64,000 nt of DNA from CAYRPN01 sp964426135 (lineage in GTDB: Bacteria > Planctomycetota > Phycisphaerae > Phycisphaerales > Phycisphaeraceae), in assembly GCA_964426135.1 (NCBI GenBank), contig CAYRPN010000006.1:20637-84636 (forward strand), given 5' to 3'. The notes below the pieces were generated by a model, which worked only from the letters and a program-made list of their open reading frames with translations, did not search any database and was not told where the DNA came from. Numbering within the stretch: position 1 is the stretch's first letter; each line of letters opens with the position of its first letter. The translations under genes and the position numbers were made by a program. Shown in pieces: positions 44,237-53,699 of this stretch.

Positions 44237-45388
44237 CTATCTCTGCAGAATCGGCAGATGCGCATACGGCAACTGCATCGCGATCAGCGCGATGGCCGTG
44301 CCGTACGTCTCGCCCACGCCGTCGCCGTTCCAGCTTCCGTCCTTGCTCTGGCTGTTGATCAGGTGATCGCGGACGGCGGGGAAATACTCCTTCCAGTTCT
44401 CCTTGCTGGAGAGGTACATCGCTTGTGCGGTGTACAGCGTGGAGTAGAAGTAGTGCCCGCCGAAGGCCTGGGCGCCGTTCTGGCCCTTCATGAGTTTCTT
44501 GATGTATTCGAGGGATTTTTTGGCGACGGGGTGCTCATATTGGCCGGCGTTGTACATGACGGCGACGGCGGCCGCGGTGATGGGGGGTCGGCTCTCGCCG
44601 CCGCCGCGGGCCTGGTAACGGATGCCGCCGTCGGGGTTGGCGCTGCCTTCGATGTACTTGCACGCCTTGTCGATGATTTCCTTGGGCACCTTGATGCCGG
44701 CATTGCGGATGGAGCGCAGGCCCTGAATCTGCGTGATCGTCACCGAGCCTTCGTCGCCGCCGCTGTTGGGGTGATACAGCCAGCCTCCGTCGGCGCTCTG
44801 CGAAGCGCCGGTGATTTTGATGGCTTTTTCGAGGACGGTTTTGATTTTTTCCTGGCGTTCCGGGTCGCGTTCCATGCCGAAGGCTTCGCCGAGGAAAAGC
44901 ATGGAGAAGCCGTGGCCGTACATCGGCACCTGCTCGATCGCCATGTTGCTGATCAGGCCGCGGGCCGGTCCGTTGTCGTTGGGGGGCTGCTGCTTGAGGA
45001 TGAAATCGACGGCCCTTCGCACATTGTCGGCATACTTGCCCTCCACCGGCGTATTGCCGCCGGCCATCAGCGCCAGGCCCGAAAGAGCCGTCATCGCGGT
45101 GGGGTAGGAGCCGTAGCCCGCGCGGGTGCCCCACGATCCGTCACGCGACTGCGTGCGCGCCAGGAACGCCATGCCGCGTTCGATGGCTGCTTCGGTCTCC
45201 GCCGTGATCAGTTCGGGCCGCTTGGAGATCGGACCGCCCGCCTGCGCCCATGCGGATGATGTCGGCACCTGCGGCACCAGCGTCGGCGAAGGCACCGGCG
45301 TCAGCACCGAACCCGCCGCCAGCGCGGCTGCGAAAAGCGTGAACCCCCGCCTGGTCCAGCGAAACGACGAAGCTGTGTTGTTGGACAT
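44237..45388 (-). CDS. Secreted prenyltransferase/squalene-cyclase-type repeat protein
   Basis: A 383-residue exported protein. The N-terminus (RWTRRGFTLFAAALAAGSVL) is a Tat-like signal peptide with twin arginines, RRGF. The remaining chain is an alpha/alpha toroid with repeats SRDGSWGTRAGYGSYPTAMT, SADGGWLYHP, NPDGGIRYQA and SKDGSWNGDGVGETYGTAI, each of the QxxDGSW class seen in terpene cyclases and prenyltransferases. The DxDD motif of true squalene-hopene cyclases is not visible, so catalysis is doubtful. Planctomycetes carry many such secreted toroids of unknown role. The start at 45388 was chosen from the signal peptide. Confidence 0.83.
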   Translation of the reverse strand: MSNNTASSFRWTRRGFTLFAAALAAGSVLTPVPSPTLVPQVPTSSAWAQAGGPISKRPELITAETEAAIERGMAFLARTQSRDGSWGTRAGYGSYPTAMTALSGLALMAGGNTPVEGKYADNVRRAVDFILKQQPPNDNGPARGLISNMAIEQVPMYGHGFSMLFLGEAFGMERDPERQEKIKTVLEKAIKITGASQSADGGWLYHPNSGGDEGSVTITQIQGLRSIRNAGIKVPKEIIDKACKYIEGSANPDGGIRYQARGGGESRPPITAAAVAVMYNAGQYEHPVAKKSLEYIKKLMKGQNGAQAFGGHYFYSTLYTAQAMYLSSKENWKEYFPAVRDHLINSQSKDGSWNGDGVGETYGTAIALIAMQLPYAHLPILQR

Positions 45389-45605
45389 GTGCAATCCTGT
45401 GAATCCAGGGAATCCGAAACAACCACCTGTCCCGTCATCGACCTGATGCGCAACCAACCCGCACCGCTCGCCAACGCAAGCAGGTCGCTCCCAGCCTGAC
45501 CGCACCCGCCGCGAGCACCAAGGGCGAGTCCAAGCATTTTACTCCCAGCGACCCCTTACCGAAGGGGAAATGTAACACGAGTGTAAATGGGAGGGGGAGA
45601 AGGGG

Positions 45606-45764
45606 ATTCGGAAATCGGGATTGGGGATTGGGGATTGGGGATTGGGGATTGGGGGGCCTTGATCCGTTCGTCCGGCATGGCCCCTTCAAGGGGCCATGCC
45701 ATTCACCACGCCCAGTTCCCAACTCCCGTTTCCCGATCCGCGATTCCCGATTCCCGATTCCCGT
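45606..45764. repeat. GGGGATT heptamer arrays and a hairpin in a 376-base gap
   Basis: The gap 45389-45764 has no gene. Bases 45606-45653 are GGGGATT units. CATGGCCCC..GGGGCCATG at about 45678-45703 is a perfect 9-bp hairpin without a T-run. Bases 45716-45763 are CCCGATTC-type units complementary to the first array. Confidence 0.85.
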
Positions 45765-48539
45765 TCATTCGTCCTCCGCCCGCCTGCGGATCGCTTCAGC
45801 CTGATTCCTCAACTCCACATCGCCGGGAAACAGTTCCGCCAACCGCCTCGCATACGGCAGCGCCCTGATCCACTGCTTCTGCTGCACGTGCAGCACCAGC
45901 AGGGCGTTGGCGGCATCGGCTCCCGGGTCGAACTGATACGCGGCGCGCAGTGCCGCCTCGGCGTCGACGTTTCGCCCCAGTCGCTGCAGCGCCAGCCCGT
46001 GGTTGTAGTGCATGCGCGCGTTGGTCTTCGTCAGCGCCGCCGCCTTGCCGAGGTGGTCCGCCGCCTCCTGTATCCGCGCCGGGTTCTCCGCCAGCAGCAG
46101 GCCGAGGGAGTAGTGGGCCTCGCCCATGTCGGGGCGGGCGGTGATTGCCGCCCGCAGGTGCTTCTCCGCCGCCGCCGCGTCGCCGCCGGCATTTCGCCGG
46201 GCCAGCAGCATGGCGAGGTTCAGCCGGGCGGGCACGAACTTCGCATCGCGCACAATGGCCTTCAGGTACGCCTGCTCCGCTTCCGCCATTTCGCCCAGGC
46301 GCTCATGCACCACCGCCAGGTTCAGGTACGTGCCGGGCATGTCCGCCGATTCCATCTGGCCCTTGCGGTATTCCTCGATGGCGGCGCGGAAGGCTTTTTC
46401 TTCGGTCACCAGCGCGCCCGGATCAGTCGGCTCCTTCGGGCCGCCATCCGCCTGCGTCCGTGGGCCGAACGCATCCTCGGCGCTGAGCCTGCGGAAATTC
46501 GCCGCATACCGCTGCCGCGCCACCTTCGCCATCACCCGCGCCGCCTCGGTGCGCACTGATCGTCGCAGATCGGTCAGCAGTGCCGCCATCAGATCGCCCT
46601 GGTCCGCCGGCTCATGCGCATCGATCACCCGCACCGCCGCGCCGCGCACGATTTCATCCGGATCGCGCAGCAGCTTGCGCGCCGTCTGCGTCGCTGCCGG
46701 CGACGGGTAATCCACCAGATGCCGCAACGCCGTCGCCCGCACGATGGCGGGACGCTGCTCGTCCACCGCGATGGCGATCAACTCGGCCTCCGCCTCGCGC
46801 TTGCCTTTGCGGGCGGCGTCGAAGACGGGGGCGTGATGCGGATCGTTGGGGCGCTTCGGCCCGTACCACTCGATCACCTTGTCGCGCAAATACTCCGCCG
46901 TCTTGTCCGCGTGACATGCGGCACACGCATTCGGCGTGCCCAGCGACACGGTCTGGTCCGGCCGCGGAATGCGGAAGCTGTGGTCCCGCCGCGGATCGAC
47001 CACCATGTAGTTCTTCCGCGGCATGTGACAGTCGATGCATGTGGGCGTGATCGGTGCATGGGCCTTGGCGGCTTGGCCCCCTCTCCCCCGGTCCGCCGGG
47101 GGAGAGGGTTGGGGTGAGGGGGTTTGCATTGGATCGACGAGAACGGGAGTCGCAGGAAAAAGCGATTGCACAAGGTCAGCCGCCCCCCTCACCCTAGCCC
47201 TCTCCCCCAGCAGACTGGGGGAGAGGGGATCGGAGGCGGCGTCACTGCGGCCCCCTCTCCCCCGGTCCGCCGGGGGAGAGGGTTGGGGTGAGGGGGTTTG
47301 CGGGGGATCAGCGATAACTGTTTGCAAAAGGTCGCCCGCCCCCCTCACCCTAGCCCTCTCCCCCGCCGAGCCGGGGGCGAGGGGATCGGACGTCGTGCTC
47401 GCCGCTTTCTCCACACTTGCCGCCGGCGTGTTGTGAAAATGATGCCCCTTCGTGTCGTACTTCGCCCCATCGTGGCAGCGCACGCACAGCGCGTTGCCCG
47501 TGGCCACGATCTTGGTCGAGTGCGGGTCGTGGCAGTTGCTGCACTTGACGCCTTTCTGAAACATCTTGCTCTGCAGGAACGAGCCGTACTCGTACACCTC
47601 ATCGAGAATCTGCCCGTCCGCGTGGTACAGGCGTTCCTCCAGCAGCTCCACGCCGTAGTGATCGGCGAAGCGCGAGCCTGCGTGATGATCCGGATACACC
47701 ACGTGCCTGCGCGCGTGGCACGGCGCGCAGGTCTCCAATTCCTGATGCGCAGGCCCCTTCATGTAGTTGGCGATTTTGAAATCCGCGTCATCGCCGAAGT
47801 ATTCGCCGCCCCTGGCGCCGGAGCCGCGCGTGGCGGCCCAGTTCACATGCGCGCTGCCGGGACCGTGACATGCCTCGCAACTCACGTTCATCTCAGCGAA
47901 GGTGGTGCGATAGAGGTTGCCATCCGGGTCGTAGTTCTTTCGCAGGTTCGTCGAGTGGCAACTGGCGCACATGTAGTTCCAGTTCTGCAATGGCTTGGTC
48001 CAGTGCAGTTCGTCCGTGTGCGGGATCGCCTCGTCGGGATAGAGGTGGTACCACTTTTTGCCCGGCACATCCCAGGCGATCGCCAGCGACTGCAATCGTC
48101 CACCCGGGAACTCGATGAGGTATTGCTGCAGCGGATAGACGCCGAAGACGAACTTGATCTCGTAATCGGTGGGCTTGCCTCCGACGTCTTCGCTGCCTTC
48201 GGTGTTGACGAAGAACTTGCCGTCCCGCTTGAAGAAGCGCGAGGTGGTTTTGAAGTGCGTGAAGGTGACGTCGTTGAAATCGCCGAGCACGGTGGCGGGC
48301 GAGGCGTGATCCATCGCCAGGTCGTGATAGGAACCCTTCCACTTTTTCGCTTCTTCCGCGTGGCACTGAACGCAGGCGTCTTTGCCGACGTAGGTGAGGT
48401 TCGACCCGGGCGGGCCGGCGTCGACGGGGGCGATCCGCACTTCGCGCGGCGGCGCGGGGTGCGAAACCGCCGGCGAGCCTTCATCCGATCCGCCGCAGCC
48501 TCCCACGGCAACGCACGCCAGCACCATCGCCGCGAACAT
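45765..48539 (-). CDS. Octahaem c-type cytochrome lipoprotein with HEAT/TPR C-terminus
   Basis: A 924-residue exported protein starting MFAAMVLACVAVGGC, where GGC is a lipobox, so it is probably lipid-anchored in the periplasm. Eight CxxCH haem-binding motifs are present (CVQCH 56, CASCH 191, CEACH 221, CAPCH 271, CSNCH 333, CVRCH 352, CIDCH 501, CAACH 539). The second half holds HEAT-like (about 580-680) and TPR (about 740-920) repeats. Between haems six and seven lie about 105 residues (384-489) rich in Pro, Arg and Gly that are coded by four REP palindromes. Their removal would restore a compact haem domain. It should carry electrons in respiration and assemble through the repeats. The precise start is uncertain because no ribosome-binding site is clear. 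Confidence 0.85.
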   Translation of the reverse strand: MFAAMVLACVAVGGCGGSDEGSPAVSHPAPPREVRIAPVDAGPPGSNLTYVGKDACVQCHAEEAKKWKGSYHDLAMDHASPATVLGDFNDVTFTHFKTTSRFFKRDGKFFVNTEGSEDVGGKPTDYEIKFVFGVYPLQQYLIEFPGGRLQSLAIAWDVPGKKWYHLYPDEAIPHTDELHWTKPLQNWNYMCASCHSTNLRKNYDPDGNLYRTTFAEMNVSCEACHGPGSAHVNWAATRGSGARGGEYFGDDADFKIANYMKGPAHQELETCAPCHARRHVVYPDHHAGSRFADHYGVELLEERLYHADGQILDEVYEYGSFLQSKMFQKGVKCSNCHDPHSTKIVATGNALCVRCHDGAKYDTKGHHFHNTPAASVEKAASTTSDPLAPGSAGERARVRGAGDLLQTVIADPPQTPSPQPSPPADRGRGGRSDAASDPLSPSLLGERARVRGAADLVQSLFPATPVLVDPMQTPSPQPSPPADRGRGGQAAKAHAPITPTCIDCHMPRKNYMVVDPRRDHSFRIPRPDQTVSLGTPNACAACHADKTAEYLRDKVIEWYGPKRPNDPHHAPVFDAARKGKREAEAELIAIAVDEQRPAIVRATALRHLVDYPSPAATQTARKLLRDPDEIVRGAAVRVIDAHEPADQGDLMAALLTDLRRSVRTEAARVMAKVARQRYAANFRRLSAEDAFGPRTQADGGPKEPTDPGALVTEEKAFRAAIEEYRKGQMESADMPGTYLNLAVVHERLGEMAEAEQAYLKAIVRDAKFVPARLNLAMLLARRNAGGDAAAAEKHLRAAITARPDMGEAHYSLGLLLAENPARIQEAADHLGKAAALTKTNARMHYNHGLALQRLGRNVDAEAALRAAYQFDPGADAANALLVLHVQQKQWIRALPYARRLAELFPGDVELRNQAEAIRRRAEDE
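47075..47384. repeat. Two inverted pairs of family A REP palindromes inside a gene
   Basis: Four copies at 47075-47122, 47182-47228, 47249-47296 and 47338-47384 form two facing pairs with 59- and 41-base cores. Each copy has the CTCTCCCCC/GGGGGAGAG stem. All are translated in frame within the octahaem cytochrome. Confidence 0.95.
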
Positions 48540-49181
48540 CAACGCCGCCAACCGCGGCGCATGACCGTCCGGATGAACAGGATGGATACGACAGGACACT
48601 GCGTCATTGTAGAGAACGCTCGAGTCGTGTCGCCCTGCTCTCCGCGCAGCGCTCGCTCGACGAGTGGAACGCGAAACTCCATCGGAGCCGTCCGATCCAC
48701 GCGGTGATTTTCGCACTGCGGTCAAAGGTATGCCGCTCGTCGAACGGACGCGGATCGGACAACCCGATGCCGCCATCGCCACTGGCGGGTGACCGTCGGG
48801 TGGCAAAGGAGCCGTGCAAGATGAACTCTGCGGATTCGAATCGCTTCGCTCCCAGCCGGACGACTTGGAAAGTCGTCCCACATGCGATGTTGACCCTGCA
48901 CGGCGACGCTTTCGACCTTGGTCCACCCGATGTCCACCTCCTTCGGCGCCGTTCCCAGGCTTTGCCCATTTTTCCGGGGCTTGCATTCCGGCCCCCTTTC
49001 CCGAAAGGCGCGGGGAAAACACGCGCCGACGGCGTCATCACGCCGCCCACATTGCGACAATTTGACGCAGAAACCGCGGTCTTTCATTCTGATAGACTGC
49101 CCCGCACTGGCGGAATCGTTGCATCGTTCGGGAACTCGCCACTCGACGTGATCAGGGATTCACTGGTTTGATCGTGCCGCA
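48540..49181. other. 642-base region without a recognised gene
   Basis: This lies between the divergent octahaem cytochrome and coxB genes and should hold both promoters. It contains the family D element at 48808-48904 and a GGCCCCCTTTCCC..AGGCGCGGGG REP-like fragment near 48990. ORFs here are repeat-derived or low quality. No promoter box can be assigned with confidence. Confidence 0.6.
48808..48904 (-). mobile_element. Family D miniature element, second copy
   Basis: GGAGCCGTGCAAGAT at the left and CTGCACGGC at the right are the ends of the same element as at 11076-11175, in the other orientation, with the last three bases of the right end changed. About 90% of positions match, including the GGACGACTT/AAGTCGTCC stem. 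Confidence 0.88.
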
Positions 49182-50243
49182 ATGGACGATATCCGGTCGA
49201 TGGCGATGACACCCTGCCTGCCGGTGATTTCTGGTCCTGCAAGGAGCCAACCCTTGTTTCTCTCCCGCCTCGCACAACGTGGCCTGGTTGCACTTCCCCT
49301 TGGTTTGCCTCTGCTCTTGAGCGGCGCCGCCATGGCGCAGACCTCAGGCGGCGAGAAACAGGGCTCGGGCAAGATCACCTGGTGGCTGCCTGAGAACGTC
49401 TCCACCTTCGGCGACGCCTGCGACAACCTCTTCAACATCATCCTCTGGATGACGCTGATCGTCGGCGTTGCCGTGTTCGCGGTGATGGGCTGGTTCCTCT
49501 ACAAGTACCGCCACAACCCCAACCGCACCGCGACGTTCATTCACGGCAACGTGAAGCTGGAAATCGTCTGGACGCTGATCCCCGCGCTGCTGATGGCGCT
49601 GACCGCCGCGATCAGCCAGTCCACCTGGGCGAAGATCAAGCAACCGGGCGACTGGCCCGCCGATGAGAATGAACTGGCGAAGAAGGTGCAGGCCGGCGAT
49701 GTGATTTATGTGGAGGTCGTGGCCCAGCAGTTCAACTGGGTCGTGCACTATCCGGGCAAAGACGGCAAGCTCGGCAAGCGCAATCCAGCCCTGATCGAGA
49801 AGGGCTCGGCTCACAGTGAAATCGGCCTGGATCGCGACGACCCGGCGTCCAAGGACGACATCGTCATTCGTCGGCTCGTGGTGCCGGTGAACAAGAAGGT
49901 GTTTATTCGGCTGTCCAGCGTGGACGTGCTGCACAGTTTCTTCCTGCCGAACTTCCGCGTGAAGCAGGACGCGGTGCCGGGCATCAACGGCAAGGTGTGG
50001 TTCGAGGCGACGAAGCTGAGCCGGGATTTCGTCGGCCAGGCGTCCCCTGACAACGCGATCCCCGACCAGGCACGCTATTTCAATTACGCCAAGCCGTACG
50101 ACATCGTCTGCGCCGAACTCTGCGGCAACAGCCACTCGGGCATGCGCGGCGAACTGTATGTCGTCACGGAAGAGGAATACAAGAACTACATCGCCGCCGA
50201 AACCAAGAAGCAACTGGCGACGGAAGAAGGCGATGGGTTCTGA
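49182..50243 (+). CDS. coxB: Cytochrome c oxidase subunit II
   Basis: A 353-residue membrane protein. A signal-like helix (about 30-50), two membrane helices (about 83-107 and 125-148) and the periplasmic cupredoxin domain follow in the order typical of subunit II. The CuA site is intact: His in DVLHSFFLPNF and the CAELCGNSHSGMRG motif with both Cys, His and Met. It accepts electrons from cytochrome c. It is the first gene of the oxidase operon. Start codons at 49182 and 49200 are both possible. No fused haem c domain is present. Confidence 0.93.
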   Translation: MDDIRSMAMTPCLPVISGPARSQPLFLSRLAQRGLVALPLGLPLLLSGAAMAQTSGGEKQGSGKITWWLPENVSTFGDACDNLFNIILWMTLIVGVAVFAVMGWFLYKYRHNPNRTATFIHGNVKLEIVWTLIPALLMALTAAISQSTWAKIKQPGDWPADENELAKKVQAGDVIYVEVVAQQFNWVVHYPGKDGKLGKRNPALIEKGSAHSEIGLDRDDPASKDDIVIRRLVVPVNKKVFIRLSSVDVLHSFFLPNFRVKQDAVPGINGKVWFEATKLSRDFVGQASPDNAIPDQARYFNYAKPYDIVCAELCGNSHSGMRGELYVVTEEEYKNYIAAETKKQLATEEGDGF

Positions 50244-50458
50244 GGAAGGAGTGAGGAGTGAGGAGAGAGGAGTGAGGAGTGAGGAGAGAGGAGAGAGGAG
50301 TGAGGAGAGAGGAGAGAGGAGACAGGAGACAGAAGTCACCAGACCGAGGCGAAGAAATCCGCAATCCGCAATCCGCAATCTGAAATCTCAAATCTCAAAT
50401 GTGAAATCTGAAATCTGAAATCTGAGATCTGAAATCCGAAATCCGAAATCCGAAATCG
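50242..50458 (+). repeat. GAGGAGT and AATCCGA heptamer arrays between coxB and coxA
   Basis: Bases 50242-50334 hold GAGGAGT/GAGGAGA units and 50345-50458 hold CGAAATC/TGAAATC units. They run right up to the coxA start at 50460, leaving no conventional ribosome-binding site except within the array. Confidence 0.92.
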
Positions 50459-50459
50459 T

Positions 50460-53400
50460 ATGAGCCACGACAATCACAACGCGTCCCACGACCACGATCA
50501 CGGCGGTCACGGCGAGTACCACGGTCCCACCTCCTTCTGGACCAAGTACGTCTTTTCCATCGATCACAAGATGATCGGCCTGCAGTTCATGTTCACGAGC
50601 CTGCTGTTCGTGATCGTGGGCGGCTTGTTCGCGCTGGCGGTTCGCTACGAACTCGCCTGGCCGCAGCAGAACGTGCCGCACGCGAGCGTGCTGCCGGGCA
50701 GGCTGACGACCGAAGCGCCCGAGGCGAACCCCGCGCTGTGGAGTTGCGGCAAGGAAGTGAAACTGATGGCGGAGGTGGAGTACGAAGGCAAGAAGTACCC
50801 CGCCAACACCAAGGCCACGCTGGTCGAACTGCCCAGGGGCATCGCGGTGACCGTGCCTTATGAGACCCGTGTCGAGGGCAAGGAATTCCCGCTGGGCAAC
50901 AACGTCAATGGCTTCATCGAACACACGACGTCGGTCATGGCGGACTACTCCTACGAGAAGCAGTCCGTCCGCGCCGCCGCCGGCACGAAAGTGATCGAGG
51001 ACGGCGCCGCCCCCGGCGCGCAGCCGATCGTGCTGCAGGCGGCCCCGAACTACCAGACCACCGGCCCCGACCCGATCCTGCTGGAGGTGCGCAAGGACGC
51101 GACTATCGCCACGTTGAAGATTCAAGAGCAGGAAGTCGCCGGCGCCAAGATCGCCGCCGCGGAAATCAAGGTCGGCTCCGACAAGGTCAACTACCCCAAG
51201 AACTCGCTGACGCCTGACGCATTCAACCAACTGTTCACCATGCACGCCTCGGTGATGATTTTCTTCGTCATCATCCCGATGCTGGTGGGCGCGTTCGGCA
51301 ACTTCCTGGTGCCGCTGATGATCGGCGCCCGCGACATGGCGTTTCCGAAACTGAACATGCTCAGCTTCTGGCTGGCGATGCCGGCGGGCATTCTGATGAT
51401 CGCCACGCTCTGGATCGACGGCGGCGCGGCCGGCGGCGGGTGGACCATGTATCCGCCGCTGTCGCAGCACCGCTTCAGTTCCGGCCTGGGCACCACTCTC
51501 TGGATCGGCGGCGTGGCCTTGGTTGGTTTCTCCTCCATCGTCGGCGCCCTCAACTACATCACCACCACCATCAACATGCGGGCGCCCGGCATGGGCCTGT
51601 TCCGCATGCCGCTGACCGTCTGGTCCATCCTCATCACCAGCATCCTGGCGCTGCTGGCGACGCCGGTCCTGACCGCGGCGATGATCATGCTGCTCTTGGA
51701 CCGCACGATGGGCACGCAGTTCTTCGCTGACACGATTCTGCAAACCGCCGACGGCGTGACCAAGCAGATTCCCGCCGGCGGCCAGCCGATCATGTGGCAG
51801 CACCTGTTCTGGTTCTATTCGCATCCTGCCGTGTACATCATGATCCTGCCGGCGATGGGCCTGGCCAGCGACATCCTGGCGACGTTCAGCCGCAAACCGA
51901 TCTTCGGCTACAAGCCCATGGCGTTCGCGATGGCGGGCATCGCGTTCCTGGGATTCATCGTGTGGGGACACCACATGTTCCAGTCCGGCATGAACCCGGT
52001 GCTGGGCACGACCTTCATGGCGTCGACGATCTTCATTGCCGTGCCCTCGGCGATCAAGACGTTCAACTGGCTGGGCACGCTGTGGGGCGGCAACATCAAG
52101 TACACGCCTTCCATGCTCTTTGCCCTGGGCTTCGTCTCCATGTTCGTCATCGGAGGGCTCAGCGGCATCTTCATGGCGGCGGCGCCCGTCGATATTCACA
52201 TCCACGACACCTACTTCATCGTCGCTCACATTCACTACGTGCTCTTCGGCGGATCGATGATGGGCATCTTCGCCGGCGTCTACCACTGGTTCCCGAAAAT
52301 GTTCGGACGCCAGCTCAACCAGAAGTGGGGCTGGATCCACTTCATCATGACCATCATCGCGTTCAACGGCACGTTCTTCCTCATGCACGTGCTGGGCGTG
52401 GGCGGCCATCCGCGCCGCTATGCAACGATTATGAAATATCCGCAGCTCCTGCACCTGCAGCCCATGAACGTCTTCATGACGATCAGCGCGATGATGCTGG
52501 GCATGGCGCAGCTGCCGTTCTTCTACAACTTCTTCGTCAGCCTGCCGCGCAAGCTCGGCCGCGCCATGGCGGCGATCTTCGTCATCGGCCTGGTGGCGCC
52601 GATGGTCGCGGGCCTGTCGATCTGGGCGGCGAAAGAGGGCCGACTCAGCTTCCTCACCGACCTGGTCGCCCACGCGCCGCAGATCACCATCGACGGTGCG
52701 GCATCCAAGGGCGTGTGGCGATACACCGGACTGGGCGCGGCGCTGGGCTATCTCGGCCTGGCGGCGACCCTCATCGCCGTCTTCGTCATGTGGGTGCGCG
52801 GCCTGCCGATGGGCGGCAAGATCGCCACCATCCTCACCCTCGGCCCGCTGCTGGTGTTCTTCGTCATCCCTGTCCTCGGTTCCGGCGGCAAGCTGTATGC
52901 CGAGACCGGTGAACTGAACAAGGGCATGGAGTCCGCCAAGATGTGGCACGACATCCTCGTCGGCGTCGGCCATGCGTGCGTCTTCGGCGCCATCGTCGTC
53001 GCCATCGTCTGGGCCATCTGGCAGGTCGGCGGCCAACTCCGCGTGCCGCAACTGCTGCAGCGCGCCATGTACGTGTGGTTCCTCCCCGCCTTCCTCGCGC
53101 CCTTGATCCTCAAGCACGACACCTACATGGCGCTGGCGAATGTGCCGGTCATCGGCCTGCTCGTCAACGGCGAAACCTACGACCTCCGCTGGATTCTGCT
53201 GCTGCTGACGGCCCTGCCCGGACTGGCGTACCTCGTGCTCTACAAGCCGCAGGACCAGTTCGGCCACGACGTGGGCCCCAACCCCTGGCACGCCGCCAGC
53301 CTCGAGTGGTGCGCCACCACCAGCCCGCCGCTGGGGCATGGCAACTTCGAAACCATCCCCACCGTCTACCGAGGCCCGTACGAATACAGCTCGCCGGTCA

Positions 53401-53474
53401 CCCAGGAAGACTGGATCCCGCAGACCGCCCCGCTCCTGCCGGGCGAAGCGGAACTGCAGGCGAAGGCTCATTGA
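50460..53474 (+). CDS. coxA: Cytochrome c oxidase subunit I, A2-type, with large insert and extension
   Basis: A 1004-residue protein, roughly double the usual 530-560. Metal ligands are all present: haem a His262 and His592, haem a3 His590, CuB His455, His504 and His505, and the linked Tyr459. Helix VI reads WFYSHPAVY: the D-channel Glu is absent and the YSHP signature marks an A2-type oxidase. Lys533 of the K-channel is kept. Between helix 1 (about 41-61) and helix 2 lies an insert of some 150 residues (about 75-245), likely a folded periplasmic domain. The C-terminus adds about six membrane helices (about 715-940). It reduces oxygen to water and pumps protons. The His-rich start is unusual. 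Confidence 0.93.
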   Translation: MSHDNHNASHDHDHGGHGEYHGPTSFWTKYVFSIDHKMIGLQFMFTSLLFVIVGGLFALAVRYELAWPQQNVPHASVLPGRLTTEAPEANPALWSCGKEVKLMAEVEYEGKKYPANTKATLVELPRGIAVTVPYETRVEGKEFPLGNNVNGFIEHTTSVMADYSYEKQSVRAAAGTKVIEDGAAPGAQPIVLQAAPNYQTTGPDPILLEVRKDATIATLKIQEQEVAGAKIAAAEIKVGSDKVNYPKNSLTPDAFNQLFTMHASVMIFFVIIPMLVGAFGNFLVPLMIGARDMAFPKLNMLSFWLAMPAGILMIATLWIDGGAAGGGWTMYPPLSQHRFSSGLGTTLWIGGVALVGFSSIVGALNYITTTINMRAPGMGLFRMPLTVWSILITSILALLATPVLTAAMIMLLLDRTMGTQFFADTILQTADGVTKQIPAGGQPIMWQHLFWFYSHPAVYIMILPAMGLASDILATFSRKPIFGYKPMAFAMAGIAFLGFIVWGHHMFQSGMNPVLGTTFMASTIFIAVPSAIKTFNWLGTLWGGNIKYTPSMLFALGFVSMFVIGGLSGIFMAAAPVDIHIHDTYFIVAHIHYVLFGGSMMGIFAGVYHWFPKMFGRQLNQKWGWIHFIMTIIAFNGTFFLMHVLGVGGHPRRYATIMKYPQLLHLQPMNVFMTISAMMLGMAQLPFFYNFFVSLPRKLGRAMAAIFVIGLVAPMVAGLSIWAAKEGRLSFLTDLVAHAPQITIDGAASKGVWRYTGLGAALGYLGLAATLIAVFVMWVRGLPMGGKIATILTLGPLLVFFVIPVLGSGGKLYAETGELNKGMESAKMWHDILVGVGHACVFGAIVVAIVWAIWQVGGQLRVPQLLQRAMYVWFLPAFLAPLILKHDTYMALANVPVIGLLVNGETYDLRWILLLLTALPGLAYLVLYKPQDQFGHDVGPNPWHAASLEWCATTSPPLGHGNFETIPTVYRGPYEYSSPVTQEDWIPQTAPLLPGEAELQAKAH

Positions 53475-53483
53475 GCGGAGAAG

Positions 53484-53699
53484 AAGATTTGGGATTTCGG
53501 ATTTCGGATTTGGGATTTGAAAACCTTGTCGCACCAAGATCCACAATCCGGCTCCGCGCACCCGATCGCCGCAAGCGACGAGCGATCTCGTTTCTCAAGT
53601 GCGAATCCATCCGAGTATGTAAATCCGAAATCCGAAATCCGAAATCCCAAATCTGCCTTTCCCGTTCAATCCGAAATCCGAAATCCGAAATCCCAAATT
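53484..53699 (+). repeat. CGAAATC heptamer arrays at the ctaA 5' end
   Basis: Arrays at 53484-53518 and 53616-53699 consist of AATCCGA/GGATTTC units. The second is translated in the ctaA frame as NPKSEIR repeats if translation begins at 53517. Confidence 0.9.

Noticed and set aside
45677..45703. A terminator at the CATGGCCCC/GGGGCCATG hairpin.
   Set aside because: The stem is perfect but no T-run follows on either strand, so it is kept only as a hairpin.
50388..53561. A 1057-codon minus-strand frame opposite coxA.
   Set aside because: The plus strand carries all haem-copper oxidase ligands; the antisense product is Arg/His/Glu-rich without motifs.
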